64,000 bases of DNA from Burkholderiales bacterium (lineage in GTDB: Bacteria; Pseudomonadota; Gammaproteobacteria; Burkholderiales; Ga0077523), in NCBI GenBank assembly GCA_019747905.1, contig JAIEQG010000034.1, positions 62,001 through 126,000 of the forward strand, given 5' to 3'. Shown here piece by piece: positions 25,766 through 34,238 of this stretch. The notes beneath the pieces are model-generated. The model was not told where the DNA came from and did no database searches. It saw only the letters and a list, made by a program, of their open reading frames with translations. Each line of letters starts with the position of its first letter. The stretch's first letter is position 1. The position numbers and the translations under genes were made by a program.

Positions 25766-26656
25766 CTAGCGCGCTGCAGCGGCGGCGGCCTGCGCCGCCA
25801 CCTCGGCCGCGAAGTCGGTCGACTTCTTCTCGATGCCCTCACCCACTATGTACAACGTGAAGGCCGGCACCGATGCACCCTTCGCCTTCAGCAATTGCTC
25901 GATGGTCTGCTTGTCGTCCTTCACGAACGGCTGCCCGAACAGCGTGACTTCCTTCAGGTACTTCTGCACGCTGCCCTCGACCATCTTGGCGGCGATATCG
26001 GCCGGCTTGCCGGACTCGGCCGCCTTGGCCGCGGCGATGTTGCGCTCCTTCTCGATCAGCTCCGGCGGCACCTGATCCTTCGACAGGGCCACCGGCTTCG
26101 CCGCCGCAATGTGCATCGCGAGGTCCTTCGCGAGAGTCTCGTCGCCGCCGACCACGTCCACCAGCACGCCGATCTTCGAACCACCGTGCACGTACTGCGC
26201 AACCTTGCCCTGCGCCTGGATACGAACGAAGCGGCGGATCGAGAGGTTCTCGCCGATGCGTCCCACCAGTTCGGTACGGGTCGCCTCGACGGTCTTGCCG
26301 TCGATGGTGAGCGCCGAGAGCGCCGCGACGTCGGCCGGATTCTTCGACGCCACCAGTTCCGCCAGCTTCGCGGCGAGCGCCAGGAAGTCCGTGTTCTTCG
26401 CGACGAAATCGGTTTCGCAGTTCACTTCGACGATAGCGGCCAGTTTGCCGTCACCGGCGAGCCAGGTGCCGACCACGCCTTCGGCCGCCACGCGCGCCGA
26501 GGCCTTCGCAGCCTTGCTGCCCAGCTTCACGCGCAGGATCTCTTCGGCCTTCGCCATGTCGCCACCGGCCTCCGTCAGCGCCTTCTTGCATTCCATCATC
26601 GGCGCGTCGGTCTTCTCGCGCAGTTCCTTCACCATGGAAGCGGTGATTTCCGCCAT
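25766..26656 (-). CDS. tsf: Elongation factor Ts
   Basis: A 296-residue nucleotide exchange factor for EF-Tu. The start at 26656 has an AGGAG ribosome site 5 bases upstream; a longer frame upstream lacks family similarity. The N-terminal UBA-like domain ([19 protein letters not shown]) and the core [10 protein letters not shown] motif that inserts into EF-Tu are present. It follows rpsB across a 93-bp gap that holds a hairpin terminator. Confidence 0.97.
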   Translation of the reverse strand: MAEITASMVKELREKTDAPMMECKKALTEAGGDMAKAEEILRVKLGSKAAKASARVAAEGVVGTWLAGDGKLAAIVEVNCETDFVAKNTDFLALAAKLAELVASKNPADVAALSALTIDGKTVEATRTELVGRIGENLSIRRFVRIQAQGKVAQYVHGGSKIGVLVDVVGGDETLAKDLAMHIAAAKPVALSKDQVPPELIEKERNIAAAKAAESGKPADIAAKMVEGSVQKYLKEVTLFGQPFVKDDKQTIEQLLKAKGASVPAFTLYIVGEGIEKKSTDFAAEVAAQAAAAAAR

Positions 26657-26718
26657 GTTCGCTCCTGATTCTTCCGCGCGACCGCACCCGTCAACCGGGT
26701 CGTCCACCGCGGGAAATG

Positions 26719-26742
26719 AAAAACCCCGGCGGGTCGCCGGGG
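26719..26742 (-). terminator. Rho-independent hairpin between rpsB and tsf (attenuator)
   Basis: On the minus strand a perfect 7-bp GC stem (CCCCGGC/GCCGGGG) with a 5-base loop is followed directly by TTTTT (26719-26723). It lies just after the rpsB stop and before tsf. It is expected to end part of the rpsB transcripts and so set the S2 to EF-Ts ratio, as is known for partial terminators at this junction in E. coli. Confidence 0.8.
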
Positions 26743-26749
26743 CCGTGCA

Positions 26750-27499
26750 TCACGATGCTGCTTGTTCTTCGGTCGTCTCGACTTCGACGAATTCGTCGCC
26801 GCCCACGATTTCGCGGACGATCTGGCTGCGGCCTTCCAGCACCGCATCCGCGGCGCCGCGCGCATACAGGCGGATCGCGCGGCTCGAATCGTCGTTGCCC
26901 GGGATGACGTAGTTGACGCCGTCGGGCGAGTGGTTCGAATCGACCACCCCGACCACCGGAATTCCGAGCTTGGCAGCTTCGGTCACGGCGATCTTGTGGT
27001 AGCCGACGTCGATCACGAACAGCGCGTCGGGCAGACCGTTCATGTCCTTGATGCCGCCCAGGCTGCGCTCGAGCTTCTCGAGTTCGCGCTGGAACATGAG
27101 GCCTTCCTTCTTCACCAGCTTTTCCATCGAGCCGTCCTGCACCATCGATTCCATCTCGCGCAGGCGCTTGATCGATCCCTTGACGGTCTTGAAGTTGGTG
27201 AGCATGCCGCCCAGCCAGCGGTGATCGACGTACGGGCAGCCGGCGCGGACCGCTTCTTCGCGCACGATGTCGCGAGCCTGGCGCTTGGTGCCCACGAACA
27301 TGATGGTGCCCTTGTTGGCAGCCAGTTGACGCACGTACTTCATCGCGTCCTGGTACATCGCGAGGGTCTTCTCGAGATGGATGATGTGGATCTTGTTGCG
27401 GTGGCCGAAGATGTACGGCGCCATCTTCGGGTTCCAGTACCGCGTCTGGTGGCCGAAATGGACGCCGGCCTCCAGCATCTGACGCATGGTCACGGACAT
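26750..27499 (-). CDS. rpsB: 30S ribosomal protein S2
   Basis: A 249-residue small-subunit protein. [19 protein letters not shown] at the N-terminus and the later [21 protein letters not shown] and [21 protein letters not shown] segments are diagnostic. AGGAGA lies 7 bases before the start. A long untranslated leader precedes the gene. The C-terminal tail is acidic. Confidence 0.98.
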   Translation of the reverse strand: MSVTMRQMLEAGVHFGHQTRYWNPKMAPYIFGHRNKIHIIHLEKTLAMYQDAMKYVRQLAANKGTIMFVGTKRQARDIVREEAVRAGCPYVDHRWLGGMLTNFKTVKGSIKRLREMESMVQDGSMEKLVKKEGLMFQRELEKLERSLGGIKDMNGLPDALFVIDVGYHKIAVTEAAKLGIPVVGVVDSNHSPDGVNYVIPGNDDSSRAIRLYARGAADAVLEGRSQIVREIVGGDEFVEVETTEEQAAS

Positions 27500-27676
27500 G
27501 TACTTCTCTCCTGGGGACTACGGGGTTGAGCCTCCATCCGCTTGAAACCAGGTTGGACCAACCAGGCGCCCGCAGACCCGGCCTTGCGAACCGGGCACCA
27601 CTGCAGGACTTCGAGGTGCGGATGTGCGAATTTCCCGATTCCGGTTCGGTCTGGGACCGTCCCGGGGTCGGGATAA
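27500..27676 (-). promoter_or_regulatory. Long 5' leader of rpsB
   Basis: About 175 nt separate the inferred transcription start from the rpsB start codon. Short stems can be read on the minus strand (CGGTC/GACCG and GGTT/AACC), and a purine-rich GGATGGAGGC stretch lies about 30 nt before the start codon. S2 is known to repress its own mRNA leader in other proteobacteria, so this leader is a reasonable site for the same control. No specific Rfam match is claimed. Confidence 0.4.
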
Positions 27677-27682
27677 CTTCGA

Positions 27683-27712
27683 ATTTTAGACTATTTCGTG
27701 CCGGCCGCTCAA
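27683..27712 (-). promoter_or_regulatory. Probable sigma70 promoter of rpsB-tsf
   Basis: On the minus strand TTGAGC (27707-27712) and TAAAAT (27683-27688) are separated by 18 bp. This is the AT-richest spot between the TauE-like gene and rpsB. Initiation near 27676 would produce the long rpsB leader. Confidence 0.6.
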
Positions 27713-27747
27713 GCCGGATTCGGGCTTTTTGCGGCCCTGCGGTGCGG

Positions 27748-28473
27748 TCAGAGCAGGCAGAGCAGCCCGAGTCGGATGTGATCGCCCAGCTCCGCCGCCC
27801 GTGCGAGCCCCACCAGTCCGAACCCCGCCACCACGGCGCCGGCCCAGCGGCGGACCGTTCCCGCCTTCAGCAGCGCCCGCGTTTTCTCGAGGGCGAGGCC
27901 GGCCCCCAGCAGGTTCGGCAGGGTACCAAGGCCGAACGCCAGCATCACTGCGGCCCCCCCCGCCGGGCTGCCGGCAAGCAGCGCCGACGCCAGCAGACTG
28001 TAGACCAGGCCGCAGGGCAACCAGCCCCACAGCGCGCCCGCGGCGAGCGCCTTCGGCCAGCTGTCGACGGGCAGGAGCCGCCCGACGTGGGGTTGTACTA
28101 GCCGCCAGACCCTCCGACCCGGCGCTTCGAGCCGCACGATCCAATGCGACCAGCCGCCCAGGTACAGCCCCAGTGCCACCAGAAGAACGTTGGCCACGAT
28201 CAGGAAGGCGACCTGGACCGGCAGCAGTTCGTGCAACAGCAACCCGCCGCCCCCGAGGGTGCCGGCAATGGCCCCGGCGATGCCGTAGCTCGCGATGCGT
28301 CCCAGGTTGTAGCCGGAATGCACCTGCCACGCGGGCAGGCGCGGGCCGGCGGCACCCGACAGCGACGCCGTGATGCCGCCGCACATGGCGACGCAGTGCA
28401 CGCCGCCCAGCAGGCCCACGACGAATGCCGCGCCTGCGAGGGTCGCCACCAGGTCCAGCGCTCCCGCCGTCAT
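27748..28473 (-). CDS. TauE/SafE-like (DsbD_2 type) membrane protein associated with cbb3 oxidase loci
   Basis: 241 residues with about six membrane helices in two halves. The first half carries GGVHCVAMCGG (Cys in HCVAMC), the second WLPCGLVYS; these paired Cys motifs are typical of the PF13386 branch (sulfite exporter/urease-accessory-like). In pseudomonads a homologue lies next to hemN and the cco genes and is thought to act in copper or haem handling for oxidase assembly. Here it lies 4 bp after hemN, probably in the FNR-controlled hemN operon. The exact transport substrate is unknown. Confidence 0.8.
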   Translation of the reverse strand: MTAGALDLVATLAGAAFVVGLLGGVHCVAMCGGITASLSGAAGPRLPAWQVHSGYNLGRIASYGIAGAIAGTLGGGGLLLHELLPVQVAFLIVANVLLVALGLYLGGWSHWIVRLEAPGRRVWRLVQPHVGRLLPVDSWPKALAAGALWGWLPCGLVYSLLASALLAGSPAGGAAVMLAFGLGTLPNLLGAGLALEKTRALLKAGTVRRWAGAVVAGFGLVGLARAAELGDHIRLGLLCLL

Positions 28474-28477
28474 GGCG

Positions 28478-29875
28478 TCAGATCACCTTCGAGTAGCTGG
28501 CGGTGCGCCGCTGGGAACGAAGATACCGGTCGAACACCATGCAGATGGACCGGACCAGGAGGCGCCCACGCGGCGTCACGGCGAGCCATTCGTCGTCCAG
28601 TTCCACCAGCCCGTCCGCGATGAAGCCCTGCAGTTCATCCAGTTCCTCGGCGAAGTACCGTCGGAAATCGATCAGATGAGAGATTTCCAGCGACTCGATG
28701 GAAACGGCGCCATGGCACATCAGCGCTTGAATGAGCGCCCGCCGCAGGAGATCGTCCGCCGTCAACTCGACCCCGCGCAACACCGGCAGGAGCCCCGCGT
28801 CGAGCAGATCATAGTACTCGTCGAGCGTCCGGCAATTCTGCACGTAGGTCGGGCCCACGGCGCCGATAGCCGTCACGCCGAGGGCGATCAAGTCGCACTC
28901 GGCATGGGTCGAGTAGCCCTGGAAATTGCGATGCAGCCGCCCCTGGCGCTGGGCGATCGCGAGTTCGTCGTCCGGCTTCGCGAAGTGGTCCATGCCGATG
29001 TAGACGTACCCTGCCGCGGTCAGCCGCCGGATGGCGAGGGTCATCATGTCGATGCGGGCTTCGGCGTCCGGCAGGTCGGTTTCGGCGATGCGCCGCTGCG
29101 GCTTGAAGACGTGCGGCAGGTGGGCGTAGCCGTAGAGCGCGATGCGGTCCGGCTCGATGTCGATCACGCGGTCGATGGTGTGGTTGAAGCCGATGACGTT
29201 CTGCTTCGGCAGGCCGTAGATCAGGTCCAGATTGATCGACTTGAATCCGGCGGCGCGGCCCTCCGCGACGGCAGCCCGCGTGACGGATTCGTCCTGCATG
29301 CGGTTCACGGCCTGCTGCACGGCGGGATCGAAATCCTGCACGCCCACGCTCATGCGGTTGAATCCCAGTTGGGCGAGCAGGTTCACCGTGCCCGGGGCCA
29401 CGCTGCGCGGATCGATCTCGATCGAGTACTCGCCGTCGGAGACGAAGGCGAAGTGCGACGCGACGATGTCCATCAACTGCTTCAGCTCCTGCGGGGCGAG
29501 GAACGTGGGCGTCCCGCCGCCGACGTGGAACTGGCACAGCTGCCGATTGCCGGCCGTGGCTGCGGCCACCAGTGCGGCTTCCTTCGCCACGTAGCGCAGG
29601 TACTTGGCGGAGCGGCCGTGGTCGCGGGTGATGATCTTGTTGCACGCGCAATAGAAGCAGATGTTGCTGCAGAACGGTAGGTGCACGTACAACGACAGCC
29701 CGCGGGTCACGCCGCCCAGGTCGCGATGTTCCAGCTGCCGTCGGTAAGCGGCCGCGTCGAAGGCCTCGACGAACCGGTCCGCGGTCGGATACGACGTATA
29801 GCGCGGCCCGTTGTGGCCGTAGCGTTTCAGCAGTCCTGCGTCGATGACCAGGGGACTCTGCGGTATCATGCCCAT
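28478..29875 (-). CDS. hemN: Oxygen-independent coproporphyrinogen III oxidase
   Basis: A 465-residue radical-SAM enzyme that decarboxylates coproporphyrinogen III to protoporphyrinogen IX without oxygen. The 4Fe-4S motif CSNICFYC is at about residues 68-75, followed by the SAM-binding FHVGGGTPTFL. The C-terminal HemN domain is present. An ATG two codons in (29869) could be the true start. It has an FNR-type box and a matching -10 upstream, so haem supply would rise under low oxygen, together with the cbb3 oxidase. Confidence 0.95.
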   Translation of the reverse strand: MGMIPQSPLVIDAGLLKRYGHNGPRYTSYPTADRFVEAFDAAAYRRQLEHRDLGGVTRGLSLYVHLPFCSNICFYCACNKIITRDHGRSAKYLRYVAKEAALVAAATAGNRQLCQFHVGGGTPTFLAPQELKQLMDIVASHFAFVSDGEYSIEIDPRSVAPGTVNLLAQLGFNRMSVGVQDFDPAVQQAVNRMQDESVTRAAVAEGRAAGFKSINLDLIYGLPKQNVIGFNHTIDRVIDIEPDRIALYGYAHLPHVFKPQRRIAETDLPDAEARIDMMTLAIRRLTAAGYVYIGMDHFAKPDDELAIAQRQGRLHRNFQGYSTHAECDLIALGVTAIGAVGPTYVQNCRTLDEYYDLLDAGLLPVLRGVELTADDLLRRALIQALMCHGAVSIESLEISHLIDFRRYFAEELDELQGFIADGLVELDDEWLAVTPRGRLLVRSICMVFDRYLRSQRRTASYSKVI

Positions 29876-29906
29876 GCCGATCAGAAAAACCTCGATAGCG
29901 AATCGA

Positions 29907-29948
29907 AGCTTAGGTCCGTGCGATCCGGGTCACGTTGACGTGGATCAA
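29907..29948 (-). promoter_or_regulatory. FNR box and -10 element between hemN and fnr
   Basis: TTGACGTGGATCAA at 29935-29948 fits the FNR consensus TTGAT-N4-ATCAA with one mismatch. Toward hemN, exactly 22 nt separate it from TAAGCT (29907-29912), placing the box centre at -41.5 (class II activation) and the start near 29900. Toward fnr, the box ends 39 bp before the fnr ATG and has no good -10 at the right place, so its effect there could be repression or none. Confidence 0.75.
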
Positions 29949-29987
29949 GCGCGGGAAGACTGTGACGCCAGGATCAGGAGCTCTCGC

Positions 29988-30731
29988 ATGTCGGCACCGA
30001 TCGCCCTTCATCCAGTTCCCATCGACAAGCTGCGGGTCGCCTGTTCCACCTGCGGCCTGAAGGAACTGTGCCTGCCGGTCGGGCTGTCCGACGAGGAACT
30101 GGGCAAACTCGACCACCTGGTCACTTTGCGGCGCTCGTTCCGCAAGGGGGCCAACGTGTATCGCGCCGGCGAACCCTTCGACGCGCTGTATGCGGTCCGC
30201 TTCGGTTTCTTCAAGACCACGGTCACGGCCGCCGACGGCCGCGATCAGGTCACGGGATTTTCCATGGCCGGCGAGCTGCTGGGCATGGACGGCATAGGCA
30301 CCGACAAGCACACGTGCGACGCCGTCGCGCTCGAGGACAGCGAAGTCTGCGTGATTCCCTATGGACGCCTCGAGGAACTGTCTCGCGAGCTGCAGAGCCT
30401 GCAGCACCATTTCCACAAGGTCATGAGCCGCGAGATCGTGCGCGACCACGGCGTCATGATGCTGCTCGGGAGCATGCGCGCCGAGGAACGCCTCGGGGCG
30501 TTCCTCGTCAATCTGTCGCAACGCTTCACCGCACGCGGCTATTCACCCTCCGAGTTCTACCTGCGCATGACGCGCGAGGAAATCGGCAGCTACCTGGGGC
30601 TCAAGCTCGAGACGGTGAGCCGCGTCTTCTCCAAGTTCCAGAGCGAAGGCCTGATCAGCGTGCAGCAGAAGCACGTGCGCATCATCGATATTCCGCGCCT
30701 GCGCGAGCTGATCGGCCAGAGGCCCTGTTAG
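29988..30731 (+). CDS. fnr: FNR-family oxygen-sensing transcription regulator
   Basis: A 247-residue CRP/FNR regulator. The start at 29988 has AGGAG 7 bases upstream. Four cysteines suited to an oxygen-labile 4Fe-4S cluster are present: Cys19, Cys22, Cys28 in CSTCGLKELC and Cys121 in SEVCVIP, matching Cys20/23/29/122 of E. coli FNR. The recognition helix reads LETVSRVFSKFQ, keeping Glu208, Ser211 and Arg212, which read TTGAT half-sites. It is divergent from hemN; boxes it should bind also precede ccoN and ccoI. Confidence 0.95.
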   Translation: MSAPIALHPVPIDKLRVACSTCGLKELCLPVGLSDEELGKLDHLVTLRRSFRKGANVYRAGEPFDALYAVRFGFFKTTVTAADGRDQVTGFSMAGELLGMDGIGTDKHTCDAVALEDSEVCVIPYGRLEELSRELQSLQHHFHKVMSREIVRDHGVMMLLGSMRAEERLGAFLVNLSQRFTARGYSPSEFYLRMTREEIGSYLGLKLETVSRVFSKFQSEGLISVQQKHVRIIDIPRLRELIGQRPC

Positions 30732-30969
30732 CCCTGTTGGCGGTGACCTCTGGGTCGCAGGCCACCGCTTCGGGCACGCCCAGCCGGCGCAGGATGCTGT
30801 CGAGCGGACAGAACGTGGTGAAGCCGCTCTGGAACAGGTTGGCGCCGACGAACGCGGTGAACCAGAGCCAGTAGCTGCTGACGTAGAGCGGGCTCGCAGC
30901 GACACCGAGCGCCAGCGAAACCAGCACGAAGAAGCCCGCGACGATGCGGACGATACGGTTGACGGTCAT
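30682..30969 (-). CDS. DUF2892 small membrane protein (YgaP-tail type)
   Basis: 95 residues with two membrane helices (about 7-28 and 33-52), then FCPLDSILRRLGV, characteristic of DUF2892, the membrane tail also found on rhodanese YgaP. AGGA lies 8 bases before the start. The frame runs on past the usual domain end and its last 50 bases overlap the 3' end of fnr on the opposite strand, so the tail (after about residue 75) is probably not conserved. Upstream is a GTGAC-N4-GTCAC palindrome shared with the SQR operon, suggesting a sulfur-related role. Confidence 0.75.
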   Translation of the reverse strand: MTVNRIVRIVAGFFVLVSLALGVAASPLYVSSYWLWFTAFVGANLFQSGFTTFCPLDSILRRLGVPEAVACDPEVTANRANRASGRSARAGAEYR

Positions 30970-31010
30970 GATCCGGATCCTTGAAGGCGCCCGGCGGGCG
31001 CGACGTGATC

Positions 31011-31052
31011 AGGTTACGGACCGCGCGCCCCCGCGACTGTGACCGAGGTCAC
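31011..31052 (-). promoter_or_regulatory. CRP/FNR-type palindrome and -10 upstream of the DUF2892 gene
   Basis: GTGACCGAGGTCAC (31039-31052) is a perfect GTGAC-N4-GTCAC palindrome. On the minus strand 22 nt separate it from TAACCT (31011-31016), the same geometry as the FNR promoters in this window. The box overlaps the last codons of the RND permease gene. The half-site is CRP-like (TGTGA/GTGAC), not FNR-like. Confidence 0.55.
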
Positions 31053-34000
31053 GGAACTTTCCGGTAGTTAGCCGCGTAGTACAGGACCGGAATGACCACG
31101 AGCGTCAGCACGGTCGAGACGAGGATGCCGAACAGCAGCGAGATTGCGAGCCCGTTGAAAATCGGGTCGTCCAGGATGAAGAGCGCGCCGAGCATGGCCG
31201 CGAGGCCGGTCAGCACGATGGGCTTGGCGCGGGCCGCTGCGGCGTGTACCACGGCACGCTCGAGGGGGACGCCGTCGCCCACCTGCAGGTTGACGAAGTC
31301 CACCAGCAGGATGGAATTGCGCACGATGATGCCCGCCAGCGCGATCATCCCGATCATCGACGTCGCGGTGAACTGCGCCCCGAGCAGCGCATGCCCGGGC
31401 ATGACGCCGATGATGGTGAGCGGGATCGGCGCCATGATGATGAGCGGCACCAGGTACGAGCCGAACTGCGCCACCACGAGCAGGTAGATCAGCACCAGCC
31501 CCACGGCGTAGGCGAGCCCCATGTCGCGGAACGTCTCGTAGGTGATCTGCCATTCGCCGTCCCATTTGAGACTGTAGCCGCTGAAGCGATCGTCCGGAGC
31601 CGAGATGAAGTGCTCGGCGAGGACATCGCCCTGCGCGGTCGCGTCGGCCAACCGCGAACGGATGCCGAACATGCCGTAGAGCGGGCTGTCGAGGCGGCCG
31701 CTCATGTCGCCCACGACGTAGACCACCGGCAGCAGGTCCTTGTGGTGGATGGTCTGTTCGCGCTGCGCCGGCACCACCTCCGTCACCTCGGACAGCGGAA
31801 TGAGTTTGCCGTCGCTGCTGCGGACCGTGAGCTTGAGCAGCGCGTCGAGCGAATCCTGGTGCTCGGGCGGCAGCGTGAGGCGCACCGGGATCTCGACCTT
31901 GGCCGCGCCGCTGTGGATCGGCGTCACGTTCTCGCCGGCGAGCCCGATGCGCATCGCCTCGACCACGTCCCGCACCGCGACGCCTGCAAGGGCCGCCTTG
32001 TTCTGGAGGACGCGCACCACCAGCTTCGGTGCTGCGTCGTCGATGCTGTCGTCGATGGCCACGATGTCCGGCGTCGCCGCGAAAGTCTCGCGGACGCGCT
32101 TCGCCACCGTGCGCTGGCCGGCATCGTCCGGACCGTAGATTTCAGCGACGATGGGCGCCAGCACGGGCGGACCCGGCGGGACCTCGACCACCTTGACCTC
32201 GGCACCATGGGCCGCCGCCAGCTTCTCGAGGATCGGGCGCACCGACTGCGCGATCTCGTGCGACTTGCGGTGGCGCGCGTGCTTGTCGACCAGGTTGACC
32301 TGGATGTCGCCCTGCGCGGCCGTCTCGCGCAGATAGTACTGGCGCACCAGCCCGTTGAAATTGATCGGGCTGGCGACCCCGGCATAGGCCTGGTAGTCGC
32401 GCACTTCCGGCACTTCCGCGATCGCAGCCGAAAGCTCGCGCAGGACTCCGGCAGTGCGTTCGAGCGGTGTCCCGGCCGGCATGTCCACGACCACCTGGAA
32501 CTCGGACTTGTTGTCGAAGGGCAGCATCTTCAGGACGACCAGCTTGACGGCGGCGAGTCCGATCGCGAGGACGATCGCCGCTGCGACCGCGACGAATAGC
32601 TTGATCCGGTTGCGACGACCCTCGGCGCGATTCAGGAAGACGCCGAGCCGGCCGAACCAGCGATCGAGGCGGCCGTTGCCCGTGACATGAGATCCGGCAT
32701 GCCCGCGGCGCAGCAGCTTGAGCGCGAGCCAGGGCGTCACGACGAAGGCGATCGCGAGCGAGATCGCCATGCCGAGGCTCGCGTTGATCGGAATCGGGCT
32801 CATGTACGGTCCCATCAGCCCGCTCACGAACGCCATGGGCAGCAGCGCGGCAATCACCGTGAAGGTCGCGAGGATCGTCGGTCCACCCACTTCGTCGACG
32901 GCCGCGGGAATGACCTGCGCCAGCGGGGCGTCGTCGAGAGCCCCGCGACGGTGAATGTTCTCCACCACGACGATCGCATCGTCCACCAGGATGCCGATGG
33001 AGAAGATCAAGGCGAACAGCGAGACCCGGTTCAGCGTGAAGCCCCAGGCCCACGATGCAAACAGCGTCGCCGCGAGGGTCAGCGTCACGGCGATGCCCAC
33101 GATCAGCGCCTCGCGGCGGCCGAGGGCGAGCCACACCAGCGCCACCACCGAAAGCGTGGCGAACACGAGCTTCTGGATCAGCTTCATCGCCTTGTCGTTC
33201 GCCGTCTCGCCGTAGTTGCGGGTGATCGTGACGTGAACGCCGTCGGGCACGATCTGGTTGCGCAGCGCCTCGGCTCGGGCGATGACCCGTTCGGCGACCC
33301 GGACGGCGTTCTCACCCGGCTTCTTCGAAACGGCGATGGTGACCGCAGGATGCTCGCCTCGACCCGCACCTTGCGTCGCGGCCGGACCGGTGCCGAACCA
33401 GGCATAGCGAGCTGGCAGGTCCGGGCCGTCCTCGACTCGCGCGACGTCGGTAAGAAAGACCGGCCGCCCGGCCCGCACGCCGACGACGAGCTGCTTCACA
33501 TCCGCTGCGCTCGCGAACCACGCGCCGGTCTCCACCAGCACTTCACGGTTGTCCTTGACCAGCGTGCCGGCTGGCTGCGAGGCGTTCGACAGCAGCAACG
33601 CCGTGCGCACGTCCTGCGGCGTGAGGCGATACGCGTTCAAGCGCTCGGCTTCCATGAGCACGCGGACCACGTGGCCCGGACCGCCGATGGTGGTGACGTC
33701 GCGCGTGCCGGCCACGCCTTTCAACTCCACCTCCATCGCGTGCGCCACCCGTTCTAGCTCGAAAGCGCCGCGCTGCGGGTCCTCGGTCCACAGGGTGAGG
33801 CCGACGATCGGAACGTCGTCGATGCCCTTCGGCTTGACCACCGGCGCTCCCACGCCGAGCTGCGGCGAGAGCCAGTCGCGATGCGACTCGAGGGTGTCGT
33901 ACAACCGCACCAGCGCCTGGGTCGGGTCCTCGCCCACGCGGTACTGCACGGTCAGCACCGCCATCCCGGGGCGCGACACCGAGTAGACGTGGTCGATGCC

Positions 34001-34234
34001 GGCGATGCGCGAGAGTACCTGTTCGGCTGGTGTCGCGACAAGGCTCTCGACATCACGCGCCGACGCACCGGGAAACGGAATGAACACGTTCGCCATGGTC
34101 ACGTCGATCTGCGGCTCCTCCTCGCGCGGCGTCACCGCCACGGCGAAGACGCCCAGCAGCATTGCCACCAGGGCGATCAGCGGGGTGAGCTGGGAGCCGA
34201 GGAAGAACCGGGCGACGCGGCCGGAAACACCCAT
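31049..34234 (-). CDS. RND-family efflux permease
   Basis: 1061 residues with the AcrB-like layout: helix 1, large periplasmic loop, helices 2-6, a second large loop and helices 8-12. The proton-relay helix carries LVDDAIVVVENIHRR with Asp418-Asp419, the HAE1-type pair rather than the metal-export (HME) pattern. The sequence belongs to a divergent branch (TPREEEPQIDVTMANVFIPFPG near the N-terminus) distinct from typical multidrug pumps. It starts 4 bp after the SQR-like gene, in an adaptor-SQR-permease operon. No outer-membrane factor gene is nearby. Substrate unknown; a sulfur-related or quinone-related compound is inference only. Confidence 0.88.
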   Translation of the reverse strand: MGVSGRVARFFLGSQLTPLIALVAMLLGVFAVAVTPREEEPQIDVTMANVFIPFPGASARDVESLVATPAEQVLSRIAGIDHVYSVSRPGMAVLTVQYRVGEDPTQALVRLYDTLESHRDWLSPQLGVGAPVVKPKGIDDVPIVGLTLWTEDPQRGAFELERVAHAMEVELKGVAGTRDVTTIGGPGHVVRVLMEAERLNAYRLTPQDVRTALLLSNASQPAGTLVKDNREVLVETGAWFASAADVKQLVVGVRAGRPVFLTDVARVEDGPDLPARYAWFGTGPAATQGAGRGEHPAVTIAVSKKPGENAVRVAERVIARAEALRNQIVPDGVHVTITRNYGETANDKAMKLIQKLVFATLSVVALVWLALGRREALIVGIAVTLTLAATLFASWAWGFTLNRVSLFALIFSIGILVDDAIVVVENIHRRGALDDAPLAQVIPAAVDEVGGPTILATFTVIAALLPMAFVSGLMGPYMSPIPINASLGMAISLAIAFVVTPWLALKLLRRGHAGSHVTGNGRLDRWFGRLGVFLNRAEGRRNRIKLFVAVAAAIVLAIGLAAVKLVVLKMLPFDNKSEFQVVVDMPAGTPLERTAGVLRELSAAIAEVPEVRDYQAYAGVASPINFNGLVRQYYLRETAAQGDIQVNLVDKHARHRKSHEIAQSVRPILEKLAAAHGAEVKVVEVPPGPPVLAPIVAEIYGPDDAGQRTVAKRVRETFAATPDIVAIDDSIDDAAPKLVVRVLQNKAALAGVAVRDVVEAMRIGLAGENVTPIHSGAAKVEIPVRLTLPPEHQDSLDALLKLTVRSSDGKLIPLSEVTEVVPAQREQTIHHKDLLPVVYVVGDMSGRLDSPLYGMFGIRSRLADATAQGDVLAEHFISAPDDRFSGYSLKWDGEWQITYETFRDMGLAYAVGLVLIYLLVVAQFGSYLVPLIIMAPIPLTIIGVMPGHALLGAQFTATSMIGMIALAGIIVRNSILLVDFVNLQVGDGVPLERAVVHAAAARAKPIVLTGLAAMLGALFILDDPIFNGLAISLLFGILVSTVLTLVVIPVLYYAANYRKVP

Positions 34235-34238
34235 CTTG

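Noticed and set aside
27711..27730. Hairpin followed by T-run on the plus strand
   Set aside because: No plus-strand gene ends here, and on the minus strand it is not followed by T residues; it overlaps the rpsB -35 region.
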